Source of the DNA: a virus
Strand: one strand, 5' to 3'
IMG/VR virus record: IMGVR_UViG_3300047353_000006
Location: 1-22,447 of that record
Length of the DNA: 22,447 nucleotides
Part shown: positions 16,655-21,835 of the stretch, in pieces
Layout of the letters: each line of letters opens with the position of its first letter
Position numbering within the stretch: the first letter of the stretch is position 1
Made by a program: the position numbers and the translations under genes
Notes under the pieces: model-generated
What the model was told of the DNA's origin: nothing
Seen by the model: only the letters and a program-made list of their open reading frames with translations
The model's database searches: none

Positions 16655-16940
16655 CTTCGACTCTCTTCTTTAGGCCCATATGAGATATGTAACGACCTGT
16701 TTCTTTGCTTAGCCACTGTGCTACTGCACGATAACTATACTGCTTAAGATGCCTCTTTGCAAGCTCTAACGCTTCAAGCTCATGTTCGATTGGTACTAAA
16801 AGCTTATCATTGTCAGGATGTAGTTCATAACCCCATGGTATCTTAGGAGTTACACGAACTATTATGTGCCATTCTTTTTCGTGTCCTTTAGGTGGCTTTG
16901 GTAGTTGCCAGAATCCTAAGTCTCTTGTTGGAATACTTAT
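16521..16940 (-). CDS. HTH protein between the terminase subunits, apparent AUA start
   Basis: An open frame of 139 residues that has no ATG, GTG or TTG before residue 88. Reading from ATA at 16940-16938 gives MSIPTRDLGFWQLPKPPKGH if initiation inserts Met. AGAAGG lies 9 nt upstream and the ATA overlaps the small terminase stop as ATAA. The protein has EWHIIVRVTPKIPWGYEL in the first part, a helix-turn-helix at about 67-92 (YSYRAVAQWLSKETGRYISH) and a basic coiled coil after it. I recall similar HTH proteins beside terminase genes in marine phages, so it probably binds packaging-site DNA. The next in-frame upstream stop leaves only 13 codons before the ATA. Existence of the gene is well supported; the start is not. 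Confidence 0.7.
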   Translation of the reverse strand: MSIPTRDLGFWQLPKPPKGHEKEWHIIVRVTPKIPWGYELHPDNDKLLVPIEHELEALELAKRHLKQYSYRAVAQWLSKETGRYISHMGLKKRVEVEQRRKKAAATKRKLAQWLQETLEEIEKLESQGVGAYAESGKSS

Positions 16941-17305
16941 TCGTTCGTACCTTCTTTTGGTGGTAGGTAGAAGATGCCACCACTTGATGTGACATCCACT
17001 TTATCTACCTTACCAAGTCCAGCACGATCTAGCAAGTCTTTTGCTGCGACCATCTTCTCTTTTATTCCTAGTTCAGTAGGATCATATAAAGCGCCAACCA
17101 TAGCCATAGCAGCCTTGGGCGCAGTACGAGCAAAGTAAGTACGTGTCTTCTCACCTATCTCTTCCTTCAATGATTCAACAATAGCTGATGTGCTACTGGT
17201 TTCACCATATCCTGCTAGTTTCTTTGCAGCTACAACGTCACCGCCAGCCTCATCAAAGAGAACCTCAAGAAACTTAAGTTGTTTTTCGGTTAGATTTCTC
17301 GCCAT
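16937..17305 (-). CDS. terS: Terminase small subunit
   Basis: 122 residues. N-terminus LTEKQLKFLEVLFDEAGGDV followed by AAKKLAGYGETSS is the DNA-binding HTH of small terminases; the middle KEEIGEKTRTYFARTAPKAA and LYDPTELGIKEKMVAAKDLL forms the oligomerisation helices; the C-terminus GLGKVDKVDV...GGIFYLPPK is typical of this group and contacts the large subunit. It recognises the packaging site on phage DNA. The start overlaps the DUF1127 gene by 32 nt and its TAA stop overlaps the next gene's ATA. Length and position before the large subunit fit the family. Confidence 0.85.
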   Translation of the reverse strand: MARNLTEKQLKFLEVLFDEAGGDVVAAKKLAGYGETSSTSAIVESLKEEIGEKTRTYFARTAPKAAMAMVGALYDPTELGIKEKMVAAKDLLDRAGLGKVDKVDVTSSGGIFYLPPKEGTNE

Positions 17306-17447
17306 AGGTATACTCTCTTATCTGACCACGTGCAATACCGATGTCACGTAGTTCTTTGTCGCTCATGTTCTGAAGTAACCAGAAGTCTGCACGAGCTTGT
17401 TGTGCTTCTTGTAACGCGCGGAAGCCTCGTTGAAAGAAATTTAGCAT
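17274..17447 (-). CDS. DUF1127-family small protein
   Basis: 57 residues: an N-terminal basic helix (MLNFFQRGFRALQEAQQARA), then DFWLLQNMSDKELRDIGIAR and GQIREYTYGE. The segment L..MSDKELRDIGI.RG.I is the signature of DUF1127, a family of tiny Arg-rich proteins abundant in alpha- and gammaproteobacteria; some members have been linked to RNA turnover and to phosphate or carbon metabolism. ATG 17447 has a strong GGAG 7 nt upstream. The 3' end overlaps the terminase small subunit by 32 nt, so it is the first gene of the packaging transcript. It lacks the usual polybasic run of host members. The family call is good; its function in a phage is unknown. Confidence 0.78.
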   Translation of the reverse strand: MLNFFQRGFRALQEAQQARADFWLLQNMSDKELRDIGIARGQIREYTYGEKSNRKTT

Positions 17448-17448
17448 C

Positions 17449-17480
17449 ACTATCTCCTTTGTTGTGTGTGCGGAGATAGT
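17449..17480 (-). promoter_or_regulatory. Perfect hairpin that covers the DUF1127 ribosome binding site
   Basis: In the transcript ACUAUCUCC (17480-17472) and GGAGAUAGU (17457-17449) form a perfect 9-bp stem with a 14-nt loop. The 3' arm contains the Shine-Dalgarno GGAG, and the stem ends one base before the AUG at 17447. When folded, the site would be hidden from ribosomes. No T tract follows, so it is not a terminator. Confidence 0.75.
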
Positions 17481-17534
17481 TATACTGAGTTAACGGTATA
17501 GTAGTACCCACATAATGTGCATACCCGCTATTCG

Positions 17535-17894
17535 TTATATGCCTGAGAATGTCTCTGTAACAGTCAGGATAGTGTCTACATGCCCAGCCGTTGCAGGAGT
17601 TACTTGTATCTTGTCGCCGGGAGCAAGAACAATCTCAATATCTGAGAAAGTTATGTACTCACCAGCACCTAAGTTCTTACCAGTAAGGAAGTGCGAGGTG
17701 TATGTATCTGCTGCAACATACCACTCAATCTCAATGCTAACATTACCAGTAGTATTGATAACGTGAAGATAGCTAAGCTCTGCTGTACAGTTAGGAGGAC
17801 AAGTATATACATCCTCTGTAGTAGTACCTGAGTTATGCCCATAGACAGAACGCCTACGAGCAGGTCTACCCTGATGATTGAGCGTGATAGCCAT
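17535..17894 (-). CDS. Small beta-rich virion-type protein
   Basis: 119 residues from ATG 17894 (MAITLNHQGRPARRRSVYGH), 1 nt after the stop of the gene before it. The body is a beta sandwich: TTTEDVYTCPPNCTAELSYL, VINTTGNVSIEIEWYV, YITFSDIEIVLAPGDKIQVT, VDTILTVTETF. The strand order with LAPGDKIQV and a preceding strand pair resembles small phage decoration or head-fibre-like proteins found near the packaging genes. There is no signal peptide. Role as a capsid accessory protein is inferred. An 87-nt gap with the hairpin described above separates it from the DUF1127 gene, so a promoter may lie there. Confidence 0.6.
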   Translation of the reverse strand: MAITLNHQGRPARRRSVYGHNSGTTTEDVYTCPPNCTAELSYLHVINTTGNVSIEIEWYVAADTYTSHFLTGKNLGAGEYITFSDIEIVLAPGDKIQVTPATAGHVDTILTVTETFSGI

Positions 17895-17895
17895 A

Positions 17896-18117
17896 CTACA
17901 CTGCTTTCTTTTTAGGTTTTGGCTTAGGCTTAGGTTTATCCATCTCAGCCTGTGCCTTCCGGCATATCTCTGTAACATTGTAATCGCTACAGCCTACATT
18001 ACCGAAACGATCCTCTGATGCTGCCTGATTGCCACGTTCATCCCAAACACAACCGTGTTCGTCAATTCGGTAGCCGTGCGCTTCTAGCGCCTTCTTATAC
18101 TTAGTGTAGAAATGCAT
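17896..18117 (-). CDS. Hypothetical 73-residue protein with Lys-Pro tail
   Basis: The ATG directly follows the TAG of the preceding gene, so it is probably coupled. The sequence starts MHFYTKYKKALEAHGYRIDE, continues HGCVWDERGNQAASED with three Cys spread through the middle, and ends in a KPKPKPKPKKK repeat. The Lys-Pro tail suggests nucleic acid or surface binding, but I recognise no family. It belongs to the run of small genes between the envelope and packaging modules. Confidence 0.6.
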   Translation of the reverse strand: MHFYTKYKKALEAHGYRIDEHGCVWDERGNQAASEDRFGNVGCSDYNVTEICRKAQAEMDKPKPKPKPKKKAV

Positions 18118-18285
18118 CTACTTACCTTTTTTCATAGGCCGTGCTGCAGGGTTAGATGCACCACAATAGCCACCCTTGTTATAACCTTTTTTAGCCATAC
18201 CACCATATGCCATCTTCTTCTTAGGCATCTTCATCTTGGCTCCGCCACAGTTGCATTCGCCGCCCTTACCGCATGTACACTTCAT
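18118..18285 (-). CDS. Tiny Cys-rich basic protein, 55 residues
   Basis: Starts MKCTCGKGGECNCGGAKMKM, with four Cys in the first 13 residues (C3, C5, C11, C13: CxC-x5-CxC) and a fifth at position 41 (GGYCGASNP). The remainder is Lys, Gly and Met rich. The CxC pairs look like a metal- or redox-binding site. The ATG overlaps the upstream TGA (ATGA), and AGGAAAAG lies 4 nt ahead. Similar tiny Gly/Lys/Cys proteins occur in marine phages, to my recollection without known function. Confidence 0.65.
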   Translation of the reverse strand: MKCTCGKGGECNCGGAKMKMPKKKMAYGGMAKKGYNKGGYCGASNPAARPMKKGK

Positions 18286-18560
18286 GTTCTTTTCCTACCT
18301 GATGCTGTTGTTGACCACTTGACCCTTTTAGGACCAGTCTTCTTTGCTGCTTCTTTCTTACTTATTTTGCTTGCCACCGCTTTGGGGCGACATGCCGGAT
18401 AAGGTCTACCACTTTCCGAAGTACCCGACCTACCACATTCTTTACCTGTTTTAACATCTGTCCATTCCTCTCCGAACCACTTACCTAAGCCGCCCTTAGC
18501 AAAACCTCTAGCATTGGGTAGTACATGTTGACTACGAGACTTTGTTTTTCTTTGTGCCAC
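18282..18560 (-). CDS. Conserved basic protein with GGLGKWFGEEW core
   Basis: 92 residues from GTG 18560, chosen because GGAGGT lies 7 nt upstream; the longer frame to the right lacks a good site and would overlap the next gene almost entirely. Core: GGLGKWFGEEWTDVKTGKEC, then GRSGTSESGRPYPACRP and a Lys-rich C-terminus ending TTASGRKRT. The GGLGKWF.E.W.D...GK.CGR......YP.CRP pattern recurs in small proteins of phages and large DNA viruses; function unknown. Two Cys and the basic tail suggest a nucleic-acid or zinc-linked role, which is speculative. It overlaps the previous gene by 29 nt. Confidence 0.7.
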   Translation of the reverse strand: MAQRKTKSRSQHVLPNARGFAKGGLGKWFGEEWTDVKTGKECGRSGTSESGRPYPACRPKAVASKISKKEAAKKTGPKRVKWSTTASGRKRT

Positions 18561-18699
18561 TATACTTACCTCCACGTGCTTTGTATGTTTTGGTAAGCCA
18601 AGCAGATGCATATGCGCTGGGCCATACGTCAAACTTCTTCTTAGCTTCTGCCTTAACACGATTGTACAACTTCATGTTAGTAGGTTTGGGTGCTGCCAT
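18532..18699 (-). CDS. Conserved 55-residue protein with FDVWPSAYASAWL core
   Basis: Sequence features: MAAPKPTNMKLYNRVKAEAK, then KKFDVWPSAYASAWLTKTYK and a basic tail. The motif LY.RVKAEAKKKFDV(W/Y)PSAYA..W..K.YK.RGG is a small family I recall from many phages and some giant viruses, function unknown. The ATG overlaps the upstream TAA as TAATG, and the gene's 3' part carries the GGAGGT used by the next gene. This family and the GGLGKWF family lie side by side here. Confidence 0.72.
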   Translation of the reverse strand: MAAPKPTNMKLYNRVKAEAKKKFDVWPSAYASAWLTKTYKARGGKYSGTKKNKVS

Positions 18700-18977
18700 T
18701 ACCATTTCACCTTGTCTGCCCAGTAAGCTGCTGAGAGCTTACCCTTCTTTATGTTTTTAGCGTGTCGAGCTTTAAAGCTTGCACGTTTCTTCTTCATCTT
18801 ATCAGATTCACCCGCTTTAGGCTTGCCTGCTGTGGATGCTCCTTGCTCACCAAAGCGGATGAGCTTGATGGTGTCACCTTCCTTGGCGAGTACTGCGTGG
18901 GATTTAGTTGGATGCTTAGGGGTGCGCTTGGGTTTGTTGTAACCTTCAAACTTCTCTCCACGATACTCAATAGCCAT
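18699..18977 (-). CDS. Conserved basic protein with SFKARHAKNIKKGKLSAAYW core
   Basis: 92 residues from ATG 18977, one base after the TAA of the EF-hand gene. N-terminal half is a small beta domain (MAIEYRGEKFEGYNKPKRTP, AVLAKEGDTIKLIRFGEQGA). The C-terminal half is a basic helical motif: KAGESDKMKKKRASFKARHA, then NIKKGKLSAAYWADKVKW. The RASFKARH...KGK.SAAYWA.KVKW pattern recurs in phage proteins, including myovirus and podovirus genomes from the sea. It probably binds DNA or RNA given its charge, but this is inference. Confidence 0.72.
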   Translation of the reverse strand: MAIEYRGEKFEGYNKPKRTPKHPTKSHAVLAKEGDTIKLIRFGEQGASTAGKPKAGESDKMKKKRASFKARHAKNIKKGKLSAAYWADKVKW

Positions 18978-18978
18978 A

Positions 18979-19335
18979 TTACTTCTTGCCCTTCGTATAA
19001 GCCTGTCCACCATAGAACGCTGCAACGATAGCCGCTACTGATACAAAGTAGGTAGGTGCCATGTCACCTAGAGTAGAAGATGCGTGGGTAATACCTATAC
19101 CTGCAGACAATACAACTGCGAAGGGGTAGAGAAGCATGCCGAACAAAGCGAACCACGCCATGTTGCGCTGGGCATCTTCTTTCTTGTCTTCATTCTCGAA
19201 GCGTACTCTGCGCTCATACATAGCCATTTCGTCATCTGTGATAACACCATCGCCATCTTCGTCAGCTGCATCCCACTGGCTACCAGCTTCTAACTGTTTA
19301 CCTTGTGCCATTCTTTCTTCTTCTCTGTAACTCAT
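18979..19335 (-). CDS. EF-hand protein with two membrane helices
   Basis: 118 residues. A canonical 12-residue calcium loop is at 25-36: DEDGDGVITDDE, with Asp25, Asp27, Asp29, Gly30, Ile32 and Glu36 in the standard places. After a charged helix (MYERRVRFENEDKKEDAQRN) come two hydrophobic segments at about 58-82 (MAWFALFGMLLYPFAVVLSA) and 93-114 (APTYFVSVAAIVAAFYGGQA), then a basic end. The ATG overlaps the upstream TGA. Two helices, a small size and a neighbouring membrane-anchored coiled coil would suit a holin-like or envelope protein, with calcium as a possible switch; that is inference. I recall related EF-hand two-helix proteins in other marine phages. Confidence 0.75.
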   Translation of the reverse strand: MSYREEERMAQGKQLEAGSQWDAADEDGDGVITDDEMAMYERRVRFENEDKKEDAQRNMAWFALFGMLLYPFAVVLSAGIGITHASSTLGDMAPTYFVSVAAIVAAFYGGQAYTKGKK

Positions 19336-19913
19336 AGAGGGTTATCCGCTAGTTCGTCATAAGCTTTCCAGATGTCATCTACTTCAGTCTGCAACGTATC
19401 TAGAGTATCACCCAGTCCATCTGTGATAGTCGTAGCTTTATCTACTTGGCTGCGTAGGTCCAGTAGGATCTTCTGCTGCTCTAGGATCTGCTGCATGTTT
19501 GTAGTAAGCTGGGCAAGCTTCTGGTTTAAACCACGTACATCGTTATCTGCAATAGCCTGCTCTAACGTCTGGATACGAGATACAAGCTTAGCCTCTAGCT
19601 CTTGAGACTTAGTTAGCAACATAGAGTCTAGAGCTACAATCTCACCACTTAAGTTGTTGTTAACCTCTGTTAGGTTGCGCTCAGCAGAAGTATCTACAGA
19701 TGTTATACGTCTATCCATATCTCCAGCTTTAGAGTCTAGCTCATCTACCCGCTCAAGGGATTCCTCTACTCCAGCTTCTACACCATAGAAACGGTTGAGA
19801 GTATCGTAGCCAAAGTAGACACCACCAGAAATAGTTGAGAGGACGGGCACAGCTACTGCAACCATCCACCCCTTAATGTTGTATCCACCTACGCTAAACT
19901 CAAAGTCCATCAT
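19332..19913 (-). CDS. Membrane-anchored coiled-coil protein
   Basis: 193 residues. One membrane segment at about 14-35 (GWMVAVAVPVLSTISGGVYF) near the N-terminus, then an almost uninterrupted acidic coiled coil from about 49 to 185 (VEESLERVDELDSKAGDMDR, LEAKLVSRIQTLEQAIADND, LAQLTTNMQQILEQQKILLD). There are no Cys. The layout resembles phage proteins of the spanin or tape-anchor kind and a marine phage family of TM plus coiled coil. ATGATG at 19913 overlaps the upstream TGA. Sitting between two exported proteins and the EF-hand membrane protein, it is probably part of an envelope or lysis unit. Confidence 0.65.
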   Translation of the reverse strand: MMDFEFSVGGYNIKGWMVAVAVPVLSTISGGVYFGYDTLNRFYGVEAGVEESLERVDELDSKAGDMDRRITSVDTSAERNLTEVNNNLSGEIVALDSMLLTKSQELEAKLVSRIQTLEQAIADNDVRGLNQKLAQLTTNMQQILEQQKILLDLRSQVDKATTITDGLGDTLDTLQTEVDDIWKAYDELADNPL

Positions 19914-20746
19914 TGTGTTGGCATAGCCCCGTACTGATTAATGTATTCACCTGCTGCGTAGATCTCTGTAGCATTCTTCATCTCAGGAGTCAAGTAACCC
20001 TGGAAGCCTGTACCGAAACCTGAGTCATCCCAAGTAATAACGAACTCATCAATAGACTGAGTGTAAGTGATAGCGGTGTAGCTACCTACCATGAAGTTAC
20101 CCTGTGCTGCGTAGTTGTCTACAGTAGCAGTAAGGTCATCATTGTTAGCAGCGGCCATGAAAGCACCAGCCTGTTGAGCGAAGTTCTCTACAGCAGCTAC
20201 TGCCTCGTTATACTCGTTAACCTCAGCAGTGTCTAAGCTGTACGCATCTGTCTCAAGCATACCTTGTAGCTCAACTTGCTCAGGCTTAGTATCTGCCTCT
20301 GCCGCTGTAGAAGCTACCTCAACCGCTGTCATAACTACAGCTGTAGCTGCGGTAAGGTTGTCTACTGCAGTGTTCAAGCTGTTCATAGAAGCTGCATGTT
20401 CCTGCATAAACAACTGCTCAGCTGTACTAGCAATAGCGTAGTCATGGTTGAGTACAAGCTCTTTAGCTTCTAGGTATGCGCCTATCTCCTCTGTAGTAAT
20501 GATACCATCATTAAGTGCATCATCGTTAATGACACCACCAATAGCTGCGTAACCTACAGCACCTACAGCCAGAACAGCACTATCAGTTATACGATCTTGT
20601 ATATCACTGATAGAAGCGATAAGCATATCAATCTTCTCTTGCCCTGTCAGTGAATACTCAGGGGGTGGTGGCGACTCTGCGTTTGCTACTGCGGAAACGG
20701 TCACTAAGGCTGAGCTTAGGAGTATTGTCTTGAGCGATCTCTTCAT
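19910..20746 (-). CDS. Exported Ala-rich protein of unknown function
   Basis: 278 residues with a clear signal peptide: MKRSLKTILLSSALVTVSAV then ANA at 21-23 before ES, so cleavage after residue 23 is expected. The mature part is acidic and Ala-rich, mostly helical from about 35 to 200 (KIDMLIASISDIQDRITDSA, TAVDNLTAATAVVMTAVEVA), with a more beta-like C-terminus (NFMVGSYTAITYTQSIDEFV, WDDSGFGTGFQGYL). There are no Cys. AGGA lies 8 nt before the ATG. The gene starts 89 nt inside the preceding one, in another frame. It ends in TGA overlapping the next ATG. I recognise no family. Periplasmic action is expected if the host is Gram-negative. Confidence 0.6.
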   Translation of the reverse strand: MKRSLKTILLSSALVTVSAVANAESPPPPEYSLTGQEKIDMLIASISDIQDRITDSAVLAVGAVGYAAIGGVINDDALNDGIITTEEIGAYLEAKELVLNHDYAIASTAEQLFMQEHAASMNSLNTAVDNLTAATAVVMTAVEVASTAAEADTKPEQVELQGMLETDAYSLDTAEVNEYNEAVAAVENFAQQAGAFMAAANNDDLTATVDNYAAQGNFMVGSYTAITYTQSIDEFVITWDDSGFGTGFQGYLTPEMKNATEIYAAGEYINQYGAMPTQ

Positions 20747-21326
20747 CTGTGTCTTCCTCTCCTACCCGTAACAGGGTGTCCCAGAACGGCTGGTCTGTCT
20801 CATATCCAACAATGTAGAGCGCTGGACTCTCTCTATACTTTTTTATTGCTGCCTTCCCCATGAGCAGCTTTCCCGTCTTACTGTCGTTGATAGGGCATGG
20901 TGTATTAGCTAACATCATACTCCTGAACACGACAGGGTCTTGGCACAGAATAGATATCGCTGATACCTGTAACCCTAAGCCACCTACCTGCTGTGGCGCT
21001 CCTAAGAGCCTAGCATTCTTTCTGCGGTTACAAGCCTCATCCTGTTGCATGGCACCACGAGATATACCTATGATGCTAACCTGTATCCCTGTAGAGCTAG
21101 GTAGTAAGCAACTGTCGTTACCACCACCACCCATCATAGTAGGTGCTATAGCTGACATAACAGGAGCAGCACTACCAGCACCAGTAGCATTGTAGTTGTT
21201 AGTCACAGTCTCATCAGAGTTGTTACTGTCTACGGTACTGTTCTCGTTACTTGTAGAGAAGTCACCCGTTACATCACCTGCCCCTGCACTTGTCGCCAAG
21301 AGTACTGCGAATAACACTGTCTTCAC
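20658..21326 (-). CDS. Exported Cys-containing, Asn/Ser/Thr-rich protein
   Basis: 222 residues from GTG 21326, chosen because it begins a signal peptide (MKTVLFAVLLATSAGAGDVT with AGA at 14-16). A low-complexity region rich in N, S and T follows at about 20-50, then Gly-rich MMGGGGNDSC. The core has DEACNRRKNARLLGAP, then AISILCQDPVVFRSMM and NTPCP, followed by a charged C-terminus. This family, with C.RR.DA..L and two more Cys, is one I recall from many marine phages, sometimes called structural; its role is unknown. No strong ribosome binding site precedes the GTG, but it lies inside the lipoprotein gene (53-nt overlap), so re-initiation is likely. Confidence 0.65.
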   Translation of the reverse strand: MKTVLFAVLLATSAGAGDVTGDFSTSNENSTVDSNNSDETVTNNYNATGAGSAAPVMSAIAPTMMGGGGNDSCLLPSSTGIQVSIIGISRGAMQQDEACNRRKNARLLGAPQQVGGLGLQVSAISILCQDPVVFRSMMLANTPCPINDSKTGKLLMGKAAIKKYRESPALYIVGYETDQPFWDTLLRVGEEDTDEEIAQDNTPKLSLSDRFRSSKRRVATTP

Positions 21327-21486
21327 ATAATAGCTGTACAGCCGCGTCTTCCTGTCCGATGATAGCAAGTGTCTTAGCATTCTGGTTTCTCTGGCATACG
21401 TCATCACTGACACGACACGATGCTGTATAGGTTACACTGGTACAACCTAACAATAACACAACAGGGATTAGCTTAACCCACACCAT
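21274..21486 (-). CDS. Small phage lipoprotein with Cys module
   Basis: 70 residues from ATG 21486 (AGGA 6 nt upstream); a GTG one codon earlier is in frame but too close to that site. MVWVKLIPVVLLLGCTSVTY gives a signal peptide with lipobox LLGC ending at Cys15, so a lipid-anchored mature protein of about 56 residues. The rest holds four further Cys: SCRVSDDVCQRNQNAKTLAI, then LLCEDSVIRSTLGDKC. Outer membrane spanin subunits are also small lipoproteins, but they are Pro-rich, which this is not. The Cys pattern instead matches the next gene. Starts 14 nt inside the preceding gene. Confidence 0.7.
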   Translation of the reverse strand: MVWVKLIPVVLLLGCTSVTYTASCRVSDDVCQRNQNAKTLAIIGQEDAAVQLLCEDSVIRSTLGDKCRGR

Positions 21487-21733
21487 CACGTTTCCTGCTA
21501 GGATCTAGTACTTCATACTTAGTGAGGTGACCCTCAAGGTACATAGCTCTCTCTACATGGTCTAGAGTGTATCGCACTCCAGTGTCAGCTTCGATAGATG
21601 CCCTTACATAGAACACGTCAGACTTAGGAATATGTACACGCTGTAGTTTTCTAGCATCGTTAGCTGCTATAGCTTCGTAAAACTCTTCAATAACACTCTC
21701 TGATGCGTATAGTTGTATTCTTTTGTTAGCCAT
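21473..21733 (-). CDS. Hypothetical 86-residue soluble protein
   Basis: Start ATG 21733 (MANKRIQLYASESVIEEFYE); the frame stays open for 53 more codons, but these have the character of non-coding sequence and run through an inverted repeat. The protein is helical at first (VIEEFYEAIAANDARKLQRV), with a likely beta segment FYVRASIEADTGVRYTL and a charged tail. No family recognised. No clear Shine-Dalgarno sequence is seen before the ATG. It is the first gene after the control region on the minus strand and its 3' end overlaps the lipoprotein gene by 14 nt. Confidence 0.55.
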   Translation of the reverse strand: MANKRIQLYASESVIEEFYEAIAANDARKLQRVHIPKSDVFYVRASIEADTGVRYTLDHVERAMYLEGHLTKYEVLDPSRKRDGVG

Positions 21734-21760
21734 TGTCAATAGTTTTTTCTGGAGAAAGGG

Positions 21761-21830
21761 GTACGTGGCGTTATTACATGCAGGAGGGAGGAGACATGAG
21801 GAGGAAATACACGCAATATACGCCACGTAC
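21761..21830 (-). ncRNA. Candidate stem-loop with CCTCC-rich (anti-Shine-Dalgarno) loop
   Basis: GTACGTGGCGT (21761-21771) and ACGCCACGTAC (21820-21830) are a perfect 11-bp inverted repeat enclosing 48 nt. On the minus strand the loop contains TTTCCTCCT and CTCCTCCCTCC, complementary to ribosome binding sites. A 4-bp CATG/CATG pair can close a smaller loop around the second run. It would lie in the 5' leader of the 86-residue protein gene. Whether it acts as an RNA is not shown. Confidence 0.5.
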
Positions 21831-21835
21831 AGTAG

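Noticed and set aside
16937-16975. Programmed -1 frameshift joining the terminase small subunit to the HTH frame at CCAAAAG
   Set aside because: The frame is right, but the heptamer is not a standard slippery site, no upstream stimulating Shine-Dalgarno at the usual distance was seen, and the ATAA overlap gives a simpler explanation.
21274-21486. Outer-membrane spanin (Rz1-like)
   Set aside because: It has a lipobox but lacks the Pro-rich mature part, and no Rz partner overlaps it; the Cys module points elsewhere.
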